From assembly GCF_028554725.1 (NCBI RefSeq), contig NC_071669.1, forward strand, positions 58,833,001-58,897,000: DNA of 64,000 bases, given 5' to 3'. The stretch's first letter is position 1, and every line of letters starts with the position of its first letter. The translations under genes and the position numbers were made by a program. Below the pieces are notes generated by a model. It made no database searches, had not been told where the DNA came from, and was given only the letters and a program-made list of their open reading frames with translations. Positions 11,939 to 21,960 of the stretch are shown in pieces. This stretch comes from Zeugodacus cucurbitae. Lineage: Eukaryota; Arthropoda; Insecta; Diptera; Tephritidae.

Positions 11939-14574
11939 CGTTATTATACCTGAGAAAGTAATACTTCACTTATTTATTCTAGTTTGCAATGCATTTATTT
12001 CTATTTCTCACACAACTTTGCAGCCTGCCATATTTCTGACTTTACTAGAAAGCTACGACAAAAATCTTGGCACATAAAAGTATACAAATATGTATCCTTT
12101 AATGTAAAATATTAGTTTAAAAGCTCTGAAAACTCATTTATTTTTATTTCAAAATCTTTTTTAAAGTAGCACTCCATTCACTCTTGACAATTCACAATTA
12201 TATAAAGTTTATTAAACTATATTATTTATCAGTTTTTACTGGACTAATTTGCACATGGAAAATCACAACCGAACGCTTCGACCAAAAATCCGAACTGAAA
12301 ATTCCTTTGCTTCCTTTATATCCAGTGGCATTCCCATAATTTCCATAGAATATGCAATTCGCTCATTCCAGTTTTCCAGGGAACTTTTGAGATAATTTCC
12401 AATTCCTGTGAACTCAAGTTTCGCTCAAGCGTTGTCAAGAGAGGCACATGTTTTTAAGAGCGCGTTGCGGATGAAGAGTACATAGGAAGCGGATATTGGC
12501 TATAAACTAGAAGTAATCAATGGAACGTTAAAATGAGAATAGGAAGAGATATATACACTTTAGATGCCACTGGAGTAATAGATCAAAGATGAAAGATTTT
12601 TTGCCTGTCATGCAGTTAGTCTGCGGTGTCATTGAGAACGTGCGGTCGCAATTTTACTCGGTCTAAGTTTTTTGTTATAAAAGTAATAGTAAAATTAGTT
12701 TTATAAATTATAAAACATTGGGAGACGGTAATATAAACATTAAATAGACATTCGAGTTAATATAAACTATAAAAATATAAAATATCAAAACGATAATAGC
12801 AAATATTCAATATAATCTAACTCAATATGAAACTTTATAGCGAGGTATAGAGCTTGTAAGTTATCTTTTAATTTAAAAAATCTTTAAATCTATAGAAAGT
12901 GTTTGAGGGAAGCGGATATTTAACAAAGTAGGAAGAGAGAGTAAATACATAACGGATTTGGCATCGCATATATGTACAAATGCATATAAAATAGTGTGTA
13001 TACATATGTATACTTATCTACTCACTATTCTAAATAACATTTATCTAATCTTTTATACTCAGTTGCAATCCCATGAGAACATTTCTCCATCTACTTCCAA
13101 TCCAGCACTTCAGCTAGAAGTACCATATGAGTATGTATTCAACAAGCGCGTAGTACACTTTTAAAAGTACAGTTGATCCAAAATTTGTTAGCGGAAGTAA
13201 ACTAACGGAACTCGCTGCAGCAGTAGAGTAAGTTAGTAAGAGAGAGAGAGAATGGAGAGAGACTTGTGTATAGTTTAAATGCCACTGGATTACAACACAT
13301 GAAGAATGTTTAATTAGTAGCAATTTTGTAGTTCTAACGGAAGCGTGTGTAGGAAACGGATGTATTAGTAGTAGTGGCATTGGGAGAGAGAGAAAATAGG
13401 TACACAGCCTTATTGCTGGAAGTCCGAAGATTTCGTTGTACATGTGAAAGATGACGAAACAGCGCTTGTGCACTCTTCTTATAAAATAGCTTTGAGAGTC
13501 AGAAGTGTACATGCTAAACGGAAATGAGCTAAAAGTTGGTGGAAAAAGAGTACTTAAGTAATAATAGTTTAGGGATCATTGGCAGAATTTGAGTATTTTT
13601 TAGCTATGAAGTATTGTACTCAATGACGTTGGAATAAAGAGGAAAATGTTATATACAATTTGATATGAAGAAAATAAATGAAAACACAAAAGTCGAAAGG
13701 CGAAACTTTAACTGTAGTTAAGAGTAGTAGTAGGTTGTGGAAGAAGAGGTGTTAAAGCGGAGCGGAAAAGTGTGAGTTGGAAACAGAAATACATTTTTAG
13801 TAATGAAAGAGAGAGAGTAGATTTATTGCTTTGCTTTAGTTTCGGAAAGTGAGAGTTTTAAGTTCACAGTATAGCCGGAGAGAAACTAGAATATAAAAGA
13901 GGTGAATTTAGAATATACATATATGTATATGTATGTATATTTGTATACAGGTCACGTAATTTTTTTTAGCATATAAAATTTTGAAAATTAAATATAACAT
14001 TTTGACTAAAGATTGATACATAAATAATTAAGAATAGTTTACGAAAAATATCATACAATAATATTAAATACCGCGTTCGTTAAATATACACTTCCTTATC
14101 GTTGAACCTCTGACCAGAAATCTACATTGTGCTAATGGGAGTAAGGTAAGTGTTTTATAGTCATTATTATTTATATGTGTTGTTATTCATGTGTGTTTAT
14201 ATCTATACCATATAAAATCATGTATTTTGAGTATAAACGAAATCGCATACTACATTAAATAAAGATAATATATCGATATGTATATATGTATATATTTACT
14301 GAAGTTTATATAACATTGACTAAAAGAAAAAGAACAATGAGCGGCTAAGGAATACAGAGAGTGTGAAGGTGCTTTTACTCTTCGCTGATATTTGTAGTGC
14401 CACTGAAGGGTCAAATACGACAAATACCAGTAAAAACTGGGTCCATTAACAGCAATGTAAGCTTTCGCATTAACATCAACTTGAGACTTAACATAAATTC
14501 CTTCCATTTACTGTTTTCCTTATTTACTTTTTCTATATACTATAATCCATATACATATTATAGGGAGGACTTAA

Positions 14575-14925
14575 GGGGCTATACCAGTGTGACACTTTCA
14601 AAAAATTGTCTTTTTTCTTTTTTGCTTATTCGATAGATAATACTTTCAAAAATATCCTGTGAAATTCGCAATCTTCGTATCTTGAATGGTTTTTGAATGA
14701 CAACGTTCTAAAGAGTGATCGCTCACAGGTATAAGCCGCTGTAGTCGAAACTTTAAACGCGTTTTTCTCGAAACGACATATCTCAAAATTGCTGACATCA
14801 TAATTCCACGAGAAATTGTTTTAAAATATTTCTGAAAAAATTCCAAACATTCGCTCGAGTACTTTCTTAAAAAAAAAATTCACGAAAATCGTCTGATTGT
14901 ATACGGGTTACACTGGTATAGCCAC
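14575..14925. mobile_element. TTAA-flanked MITE, family D copy 1
   Basis: A 351-base element lies between two TTAA sites (14571-14574 and 14926-14929). Its left end reads GGGGCTATACCAGTGT; the right end, reversed, reads GTGGCTATACCAGTGT. Those are terminal inverted repeats of about 20 bases. There is no coding capacity. TTAA duplication is the hallmark of piggyBac transposases, so it is probably mobilised by a piggyBac relative. A second copy in reverse orientation lies at 54737. Confidence 0.85.
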
Positions 14926-16005
14926 TTAATTATGCAATTCTTTTTATGTTTTATGTGAGAGGCTTATTTTATGTGTATAGGCTTAGATGCTTCTCTGTTA
15001 TACCTGAGACAGACATGTAGTATACATTGTAGTATGCTTCAGAAATCATATGTGTATAACCGGTTTTCCGAATTTAGTTTGAAAGCAAATGGTGTTCCTT
15101 ACTACAATAGAGTTCTAGAAACCATTGAAATTTTGTGGTGTTGTGAAATGTACTACAATGGATTGCATTGAACACACCGAAAGCTTTAAGCTCTTCTGCC
15201 ACATTCATATGTTTTCTGACATTTTGATATACAGAAAATAAATTAAATTCAAAATTAATTGCAATCAAAAAACAAAATTTGAAAAAAAAATTATGTGAAA
15301 AATATGTAATATATATGTCATAATATGTAATATGTAATAATTACATTGGACAATAATATTTTAAGATTGCTTGAAGTTATAACTAAGTCACGATCAATTT
15401 TCCTGCCTATTATTCATAATTATATTTTGCTTGAATTTATTTGTATCAGCTGATGAATGTAAACATAGTATAATATACTAAATGTGTGTCACTATGCTGG
15501 TTCATGGTTTCTAGAGCTTTTATTGTAATACCTATTATAGTATCGAAACCATATGTCTGTCGTAGGTATTAGCAACCAATGTTTCTGCATATAATTTTAT
15601 TTCCAAGAAATATTCGAAATATATTTTGAAATAATGAGAGCCCCAATAATGAGAGTTCGTAACATTAATTTAATAATATGTATATACATATATAGACGTT
15701 CTCGGGCTTTGCTTCTTTTGGATGTCGGGATATATTTCAAAATATTTATTAGGTTGTTTGCTAAATCGCGATCATACATTTTGTATTAAATAATATTTTA
15801 AAAGGTATAACAGATCAGAGAAATCGTATATCCATCCCAGTCATTCCATAAATTATACCATATTTTCGCTTTATAATGGTAATCAATAATATCGACTTTG
15901 TTAGTGGGGACTAGAGCCAACAGACCTCAACTCAATCTCAACTTTTGTTTTTTTCGAAAGCCAAAATTGTATATTAATAAAAAATCAAGTGATAATTGTA
16001 AAAAT

Positions 16006-16011
16006 TTTATT
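16006..16011 (-). terminator. Poly(A) signal for the cuticle gene at 16090
   Basis: AATAAA on the minus strand, 79 bases past the stop codon, in AT-rich sequence. Position and strand suit the 3' end of the cuticle gene. Confidence 0.55.
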
Positions 16012-16089
16012 AGGAAATTAAAGAAATATTATTAATTAAGATTTTAGAATATTTGTCACTTTCTTAGTCCAAATTCCAAAGTTCTCTCC

Positions 16090-16912
16090 TCAATTGATAA
16101 AGGCCACTGGCTGTGCATGTTGTATGGGTTCCTTTGGCTGTTGTTTTTGTAGACGAAACAGTTGACGTGTGCTGCTCGCTGCCGTACGCGTGTGTACGCT
16201 GGCACGAAAGCCGCCATTCCCATCCACCGTATAGTAGACATTACGCACATTACCGCCGGGCTCCAACAAACCATACTCGCCAGTTACCCTCGTACCGTGG
16301 CGCTCTTCGCGATGTTGCAAATGCACCATAGACTCCGGATGATCGATGTAGTAGTGATACGAGTATTTCAGCTGAAAATACAAGCAATAAACTGAAGTGT
16401 TACTAATACACACACACACAAATATACAAATAATTAAGCGAAAATGTAATTATGTGGGAATTCGTTAGCATTTTTGAGATCTGTTGTGTGTCAAGTTGCT
16501 AGCGTCTTTGATAATTTGGTGTGAAATCTCCGATTTTACCCCACATTCGACACCTTGGCCGCAAACTCATTTGCATATGTAGCTAAATCTCTTTTCGTTT
16601 TCGTTTGCTTCACGCGCCCAATTCGGATGGCGTGCTGCGTAGCAAATTGCCGCCACATCAGCCCACTGCTTTTCAGTTTTAATTACGCCAACAATTTATT
16701 ATTATTTAATTTAACTGCTTTCATGGATGCGCTTATTGGCTTCCCCGCCGCATGGGTGGACTTACCTCATCATTGTTGTGCTGATTTTTGTAATCGGCAT
16801 AAAACTCAGTGAAAAGCGTTGAACTCGGCTGGGGTTGAGCGTTTGTGTGTGCCAACAAATTTGCAGACAATTGAAGACAGATGAGGATGGTAAGGCAATC
16901 GAACGCTTTCAT
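16090..16912 (-). CDS. Cuticle protein with divergent Rebers-Riddiford domain (CPR family)
   Basis: Two exons, 16912-16766 and 16371-16090 on the minus strand, join in phase 0 (donor GTAAGT, acceptor TTTTCAG) to encode 142 residues. The start is the ATG at 16912. A TTTACAG three bases upstream suggests a 5' untranslated exon. Residues 1 to about 25 are a signal peptide ending HTNA. Residues about 52-110 carry the chitin-binding Rebers-Riddiford pattern: YSYHYYID, then EERHGTRVTGEYGLLEPGG, then NVYYTVDGNGGFRASV. The usual acidic DG of the core is GG here, and the AD-x-NGF motif reads VDGNGGF, so it is a diverged member. The tail is Gln-rich. The product is expected to be secreted and to bind chitin in the exoskeleton. 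No orthologue symbol is assigned. Confidence 0.88.
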
Positions 16913-16916
16913 GGTC

Positions 16917-19270
16917 TGTAAATTAAGAAATTGTGCAAATTTGCATGAGTGAATATATTTGGGGGTGCTTTTGTAGAGTGTGTGAAAAAGTTTGAATTGG
17001 AAATAAATTGCTGACATGATTTTTTGTAAAAAAGGCATACAAATAAATAAAGGTAATACAATTGATAAAAAAAAATCACACATATTTTTTACAAATATTT
17101 TTTTTTTTTATAAATTAAACATTTTTTTAATAAGGAAATAATTATATACTTAAATGAAGCCACTTAGTATTCTATATGATTTTCAGTATATTTAGGTATA
17201 TAATATCTCATTTCTGTTGAAGAAATTATATTCGTACCCATCTTTTCATCCTTGGTTTTGACTAGAGTGAGGTTAGGAATTTCTTGTATCACTAAATACT
17301 GGCCTGAACATATTTTCCTGTGATCAATAACAGACTACAGATAAGTAGACTATAGAGAGTATATAGAGTTCTATAGTTATAACATAGTCTGAATCTGTTG
17401 TTAAAATCTGAATACCCCAACACTTGACTATGGGATTTTGCCTAGACGTAACTGTAACTATACTCGCCAGACATGCCTCCGTGTGACTTTTTCTACAATA
17501 TTTCCAACAATAGCAATCAAAGGCCCGTCGTTTTACAAGCATACGAGAAATTGCTGACAGAGCTAAGACTATCCCGAGAAAATCGAGTTTAAGAAGTGTT
17601 TCGACAATTGGAAGAGAACATCGAATGGAGACTGGTTTGAAGGCGTCAACATTAATGTAGATGAATAAATAAATATTTTTTTCAAAAAACAAAAATTCCG
17701 GCTACCGTTTTGTGTCCGTTACAGTACATACCTCTCTCTCAGTTTAGAACTTTTTCAAATTATAAATTGAGCTGTCCTTCTGAAAAAGTTCCGAAAATGT
17801 TTGTCTGTTCCGAATATTTGCAAACCGTCAACTCGTGTTCGGAAGCTGGTGAGTGCTCATTAATAATAAATTAAATTATTATTATAGTAAGAGTTAGTTT
17901 GAAAAGTGGGATTAGATACCTAATCAAAGTCAAACTCACTACAGATTGGCAAAATCTGCTACATTACATTTTAAGAAGACGAAAAGACTGGTTATTCACT
18001 GGCTAGTATATTTTATACCGATCAATCATCTCTTTTATAAACTGCTTCACAGTAAAATGTAAGAGGATAATTGGAAAAATCCATAACATGCCCAAAACTT
18101 TACTTTTCCTATTACGTGAGCTAGTTAATATGTTTAACTCAAAAACTGCAATTGCATACAATTTTACTAACAACTATCTATATATAACTCATACATACTT
18201 ACACATGTAATACATATATAATAAATAGCTAAAGATTTATGCACCGTTATATTGAAATAATCAGGCGTGACTGTGTGATTAAACTGTGAAGTGAATGGGC
18301 GTTAGGGCCAAGCAGATAACCATTAACACCCGGCGACATTACAAAAAAAAATTAAACAACAACAAAAAGTAAAAAACAACAATCACTTAAGCCAACCATA
18401 AACCGACTACAATTATGAGTGCAACACAAAAGCTGGCGATAATGCACAACTATCTCCTTGTTGGTTGAGGGAAAACACCTATTCTTCACTGCGGAAAAAC
18501 GCCAAGCATCTTTGGGTATGAGTAGCTGGTAACCGTACATTAGATACATATGTATATATGTATATGTTTAAGTGTACATATGTACATTGTTCGTCATTAC
18601 ATGTTTTCCTTGCAAATCACTACAAAAGGTGAGGTCAAACGTTTTGAACTTTAAAATCATTTAATCAGCAGCGATTGTAGAAAGCACTTGCCGGAATTCA
18701 TACAAATAGTATATGTACATATACTTAGATATACATTCATATGTATGTGTGTATGTATGAGTTTTCATTTATTTTATTTTTTGAGGTGCCATTACTGAGC
18801 TCCTAAACACATTAAGTCGTAATAAAGAACGAATTGTTCATGTAATAGTTGTTCATATAACGTTTTAGCTGCTTTTAGTGTAATTTAATTTGATGTCTCC
18901 CAGCTTTTAGTGTGTCTGACTGATAGTAGAGATTATAGCAGTAGTAGAGATTATAGTGTCGTATCGCACACCGATAAGCACAGAAATGTTGTAATGCGGT
19001 ATAATAATAACTATTAAGGATCTAACTCGGTTGAACTCTTTGATCTTGTGAACAGTAAGAGGAGTTTTAAGCATTAATAAATAAGTAGATTATTTAGTAT
19101 AATATTAAAAATGAGTTTTTAGAAATAATAACTAAAATATGAGATAAAATCTATTAATCACCATGGAATTTGTTAGTCAATCAATTCAAACCGCTTGAGA
19201 AGAAGAACAATCTAAATAATGGTTATTTTTTTAGACATGTGGTTTTCAAGAAGAAATAAAATGCATATAA
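16917..19270. other. Intergenic stretch upstream of the cuticle gene
   Basis: This should contain the promoter and first untranslated exon of the minus-strand cuticle gene, but no clear TATA/initiator pair was picked out. The remainder is AT-rich, with repeated ATACATATGTA strings near 18550 and 18720, and no coding exon was recognised. Confidence 0.4.
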
Positions 19271-19274
19271 ACCA

Positions 19275-19688
19275 GGTCGCTTTTCACCTGGTCCATCCAA
19301 CGGCGAGAAGGTCTTCCTCTTCCTTGGCTTCCACTAGCAGGTACTGCATGTAACACTTTCAGAGCTGGAGTGTTTTCGTCCATTCGGACAACATGACCTA
19401 GCCAGCGTAGCCGCTGTCTTTTTATTTGCTGAACTATGTCAATGTCGTCGTATAACTCGTACAGCTCATCGTTCCATCGTCTGCGGTATTCGGCGTTGAC
19501 AAAGTTTTAAGGACTATAAATCTTTCGCAAAACTTGTCTCTCGAAAACTCCTAGTGTAGTTTCATCGTCCACGCTACTGCACCATAAATCAGTACGGGAA
19601 TGATGAGCGGCTTGTAGAGTTTGGTTTTAGTTAGTCGAGAGAGGACTTTACTTTTAAATTTACGATTCAGTCCAAAGTATCACCTATA
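19275..19688 (-). mobile_element. Decayed second copy of the RTE-like element
   Basis: About 410 bases align without large gaps to 3005-3410 of the element at 2879-4343. Shared strings include CCTAGCCAGCGTAGCCGCTG and GAGAGAGGACTTTACTTTT. Both ends are missing. Scattered substitutions and indels show it is older than the 2.9-kb copy. Confidence 0.85.
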
Positions 19689-19991
19689 GGGAGATCAAAT
19701 TGTTGTGCTTTACTATATATTCGAGAAGTCGAAGTCGGCAGTGTTGTTCTCATTGACATATTAGGTTGGCAAATATGTTCTTTCCGTATTTTTGTCTTTT
19801 GAATTTTGCGGCTATATATAAAGCGCTACAGAGCTCATATCTGGCAATACTATACATCATTGAAAGGTCTTGACATAACCTACAAAACTACGCTTATGCA
19901 TGATTAGTTTGGATATTACGTTCAACAGTTATAGACATGTAAACGTGGACTTCGCCGAAATTCGCGCTACTTTAAAGTTTTCCTTCCTTAA

Positions 19992-20429
19992 CCCTCTCAT
20001 GCCCGAATTAAAAAGGGCGTAGCTAACATTTTTTTAGGATAGATATATATTAGTCTTAACTCAAATATGAAGTGATAAAAATTTCAAAGTCCTATGTATC
20101 GCGGTTCATTAGTTACAGGATGTTGCTTATTAAATTATTATAAATAAACTAAACACTTTTCTCATGAAATTTTTTTGAAATAACTCTCTTATCTTTACTG
20201 ATTTATATAGTTCACTTTGCTTTAAAATAACACATTTATTTTGGAGTTTTTGAACACTTTTTTCATTGCCACTTTTGTATAACTTTTTTCGCGAAACGAT
20301 TTTTCTCTGCGGAGAACTCTTACTGAATGAATGAATGAACACATGTATAGCTCATATCAGAAAATGTAACTGTAAGCTTGCACAACACATTAGGCTACAT
20401 AATAGAAAAAACCGCTGGTAAAAAATATT
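19992..20429. mobile_element. Insertion within mariner copy 1, probably TTAA-targeted
   Basis: The insertion begins exactly at TTAA (19988-19991) with CCCTCTCATGCCCG. The uninterrupted mariner at 28037 has a TTAA at the same place. That fits a piggyBac-type short element. No clear matching right end or second TTAA was found, so the right boundary is a guess from where mariner homology resumes. Confidence 0.45.
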
Positions 20430-20760
20430 GCAATATTGAACTGCGGAGGAATGGTTTCGACGATTCAGAGTGGGTGAAAACGACACCGCCAGCCGGCGGA
20501 GGACCTGTGACGACGAATACCCATCAAATCATGGAAAACATCGAGTTAGACCGGCATGTGGCATCTCGTGACATCGCCCAGGAGTTGGGAGTTAGTTATT
20601 TTAAACCAGCTGCAGAAGGCTGGATTCACAAAGAAGCTGTTTGGGTGCCGCATAATTTGACGCAAAAAAAGCCTTCTGGACCGAATCAACGCTCTGCGAT
20701 ATGCGAACTCGACCTATTTTTGAAGTGGATTGTGACTGGCGACGAAAATTGGAATAAATA
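20430..20760 (+). pseudogene. Mariner transposase fragment
   Basis: The open frame (20378-20761) carries, from about 20430, a mariner transposase segment. It includes NIELRRNGFDDSE, then ENIELDRHVASRDIAQELGV (helix-turn-helix region), then VWVPHNLTQKK, and ends just after IVTGDENW, which holds the first catalytic Asp. The second and third catalytic residues are missing, so it cannot be active. The Met at 20378 lies in inserted DNA and is not a real start. Confidence 0.8.
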
Positions 20761-20764
20761 ATAT

Positions 20765-21585
20765 CCACTTTCTATTTCTCATTACTCACTACTCCCAATA
20801 TGTGTGCTCTGCTCTCTTAATACAAAATATATGTTTCAAAGTATTCTAAAGTTTCCCAGTTGAATGCAATACTAGATAGTATATAATACGTTGCCTTAAT
20901 TAAAGTGATTCATAGTAAGCACTTGATGCTATTTGATATTGCTATTGATTATGGCAGTCGGTTATAATTATACCAGCTGTTTGTTCGATTCGCTATTCTC
21001 CAAAGTATGTCGAATCGAAGATTGCTCATAGTAATACTAATTTCTAGCAGTCATTTGTGCAATATAACCAATTTTTTGGTATCAAATTCAATAGAGTCAA
21101 AGTTTTTTGATGTGGTTATAGCGAAGATGTGGTCGAAACTGATATCTATTATGTATTATTACTTGAATATATTCTAACCAGGTACTTCATGTAAGGATTT
21201 TTAAATTTTAGTATACTGAATAGCAATCTTTAAGCAAATTTCGATCAAGAGTAGTAATATGAAGTGTCCAAGTTCTACTGTAATCCAACTGATGACTGTT
21301 AGGAAGGAGCTGGTATATTTTTCGATAAGATTTTCTCTAATTCTGTTATTTCAACATGAGTAAATAAACTTTCTATACACAGCGCAGTATAGCGATAGAA
21401 GAAGAGAACCTTTAAATTATAAAGACACCTATGTCAAAATTGAAGAAAAAATAATATTAAAGTGATCAAATCAACTACTAAAAGGGTGGTTAAGGAAGCT
21501 AAACGTTTAAAAAGCCAGACACTGAAGAAAAATCCACCTCTTAATGAGTTACGAAAAGAAATACGCCTAATTATTGTTTGAACAC
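20765..21585. other. Intergenic stretch, nothing recognised
   Basis: AT-rich DNA with no coding exon, inverted repeat or tandem repeat that could be supported. Confidence 0.4.
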
Positions 21586-21589
21586 GTTT

Positions 21590-21960
21590 AACCTTCTAAG
21601 GAGTGACATTATCTCATATTTTCGGATGAAAATACATTTATTTAAAGCCCAGATGAGAAAAGTTTATATTTCCATGACGCGCGCCATGGATGGATCCCAT
21701 TAGGATCGCAAATACACTCGGGTCAAAGGTGTAACGGTGTAGGGAGCCATATCATACGGCCTGTAAAACGTGGATACAAATTCATTAAAATTTTATAAAG
21801 AATCATATTGTGAAAATACCGTGGGAAAAATTTGGTATCAACCAAGCATGCTTGGAGGGGGCGCTATCCTGATGACGCGCGGTGTATATATAATTAATTT
21901 GTTGAAATTTTTTTGTTTAGCCAAGAGAATAATAATTTTAGTAACTTCGAAAAAGTTGTA
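21590..21960 (+). pseudogene. Possible Tc1-like transposase relic
   Basis: Near 21625 a plus-strand frame reads IFSDENTF, the usual first catalytic block of Tc1-type transposases, with a stop codon and then SPDEKSLYF. Further along, HSGQRCNGV resembles the SGR block that follows in the family. The frame is broken several times and no ends were found. The call rests on short motifs. Confidence 0.3.

Larger units (their letters stand above)
9834..16004. other. Long intergenic stretch with GA/CT-rich patches
   Basis: No gene could be supported. It holds a 32-base duplication at 10414, CT-rich and GA-rich patches (11480-11520, 13225-13265, 13385-13395, 13805-13815) that could bind a GAGA-type factor, a TA run near 11914 and a TTAA-flanked element at 14575. 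The motif CCAGTGGCATT, in either orientation, recurs at 11577, 12321, 12567 and 13279, and AGCGGAT or a variant accompanies several of them. A strong splice-donor match (AAGGTAAGTG near 14144-14153) has no identified partner. Confidence 0.45.
19761..20760 (+). mobile_element. Mariner element, copy 1 (interrupted, 3' truncated)
   Basis: It begins after a TA with the inverted-repeat end TTAGGTTGGCAAATAT, which matches the ends of the mariner at 28037-29354. The 5' leader (to about 19990) and the transposase part (from about 20430) both align to that copy in reverse. Between them is foreign DNA starting at a TTAA. The right end is lost after the first catalytic region. Confidence 0.8.

Noticed and set aside
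12958..13164. Frame after an acceptor-like TATACTCAG at about 13062, ending at 13164
   Set aside because: Plausible splice site, but no partner exon and no homologous motif; it lies in a repeat-like region.
13114..13512. 132-codon minus-strand frame
   Set aside because: Ser/Leu-rich low-complexity product of GA-rich DNA read in reverse.
14120..14460. Strong donor AAGGTAAGTG near 14146 and a possible exon at 14390-14457
   Set aside because: Joining them gives an early stop; no protein of any length results.
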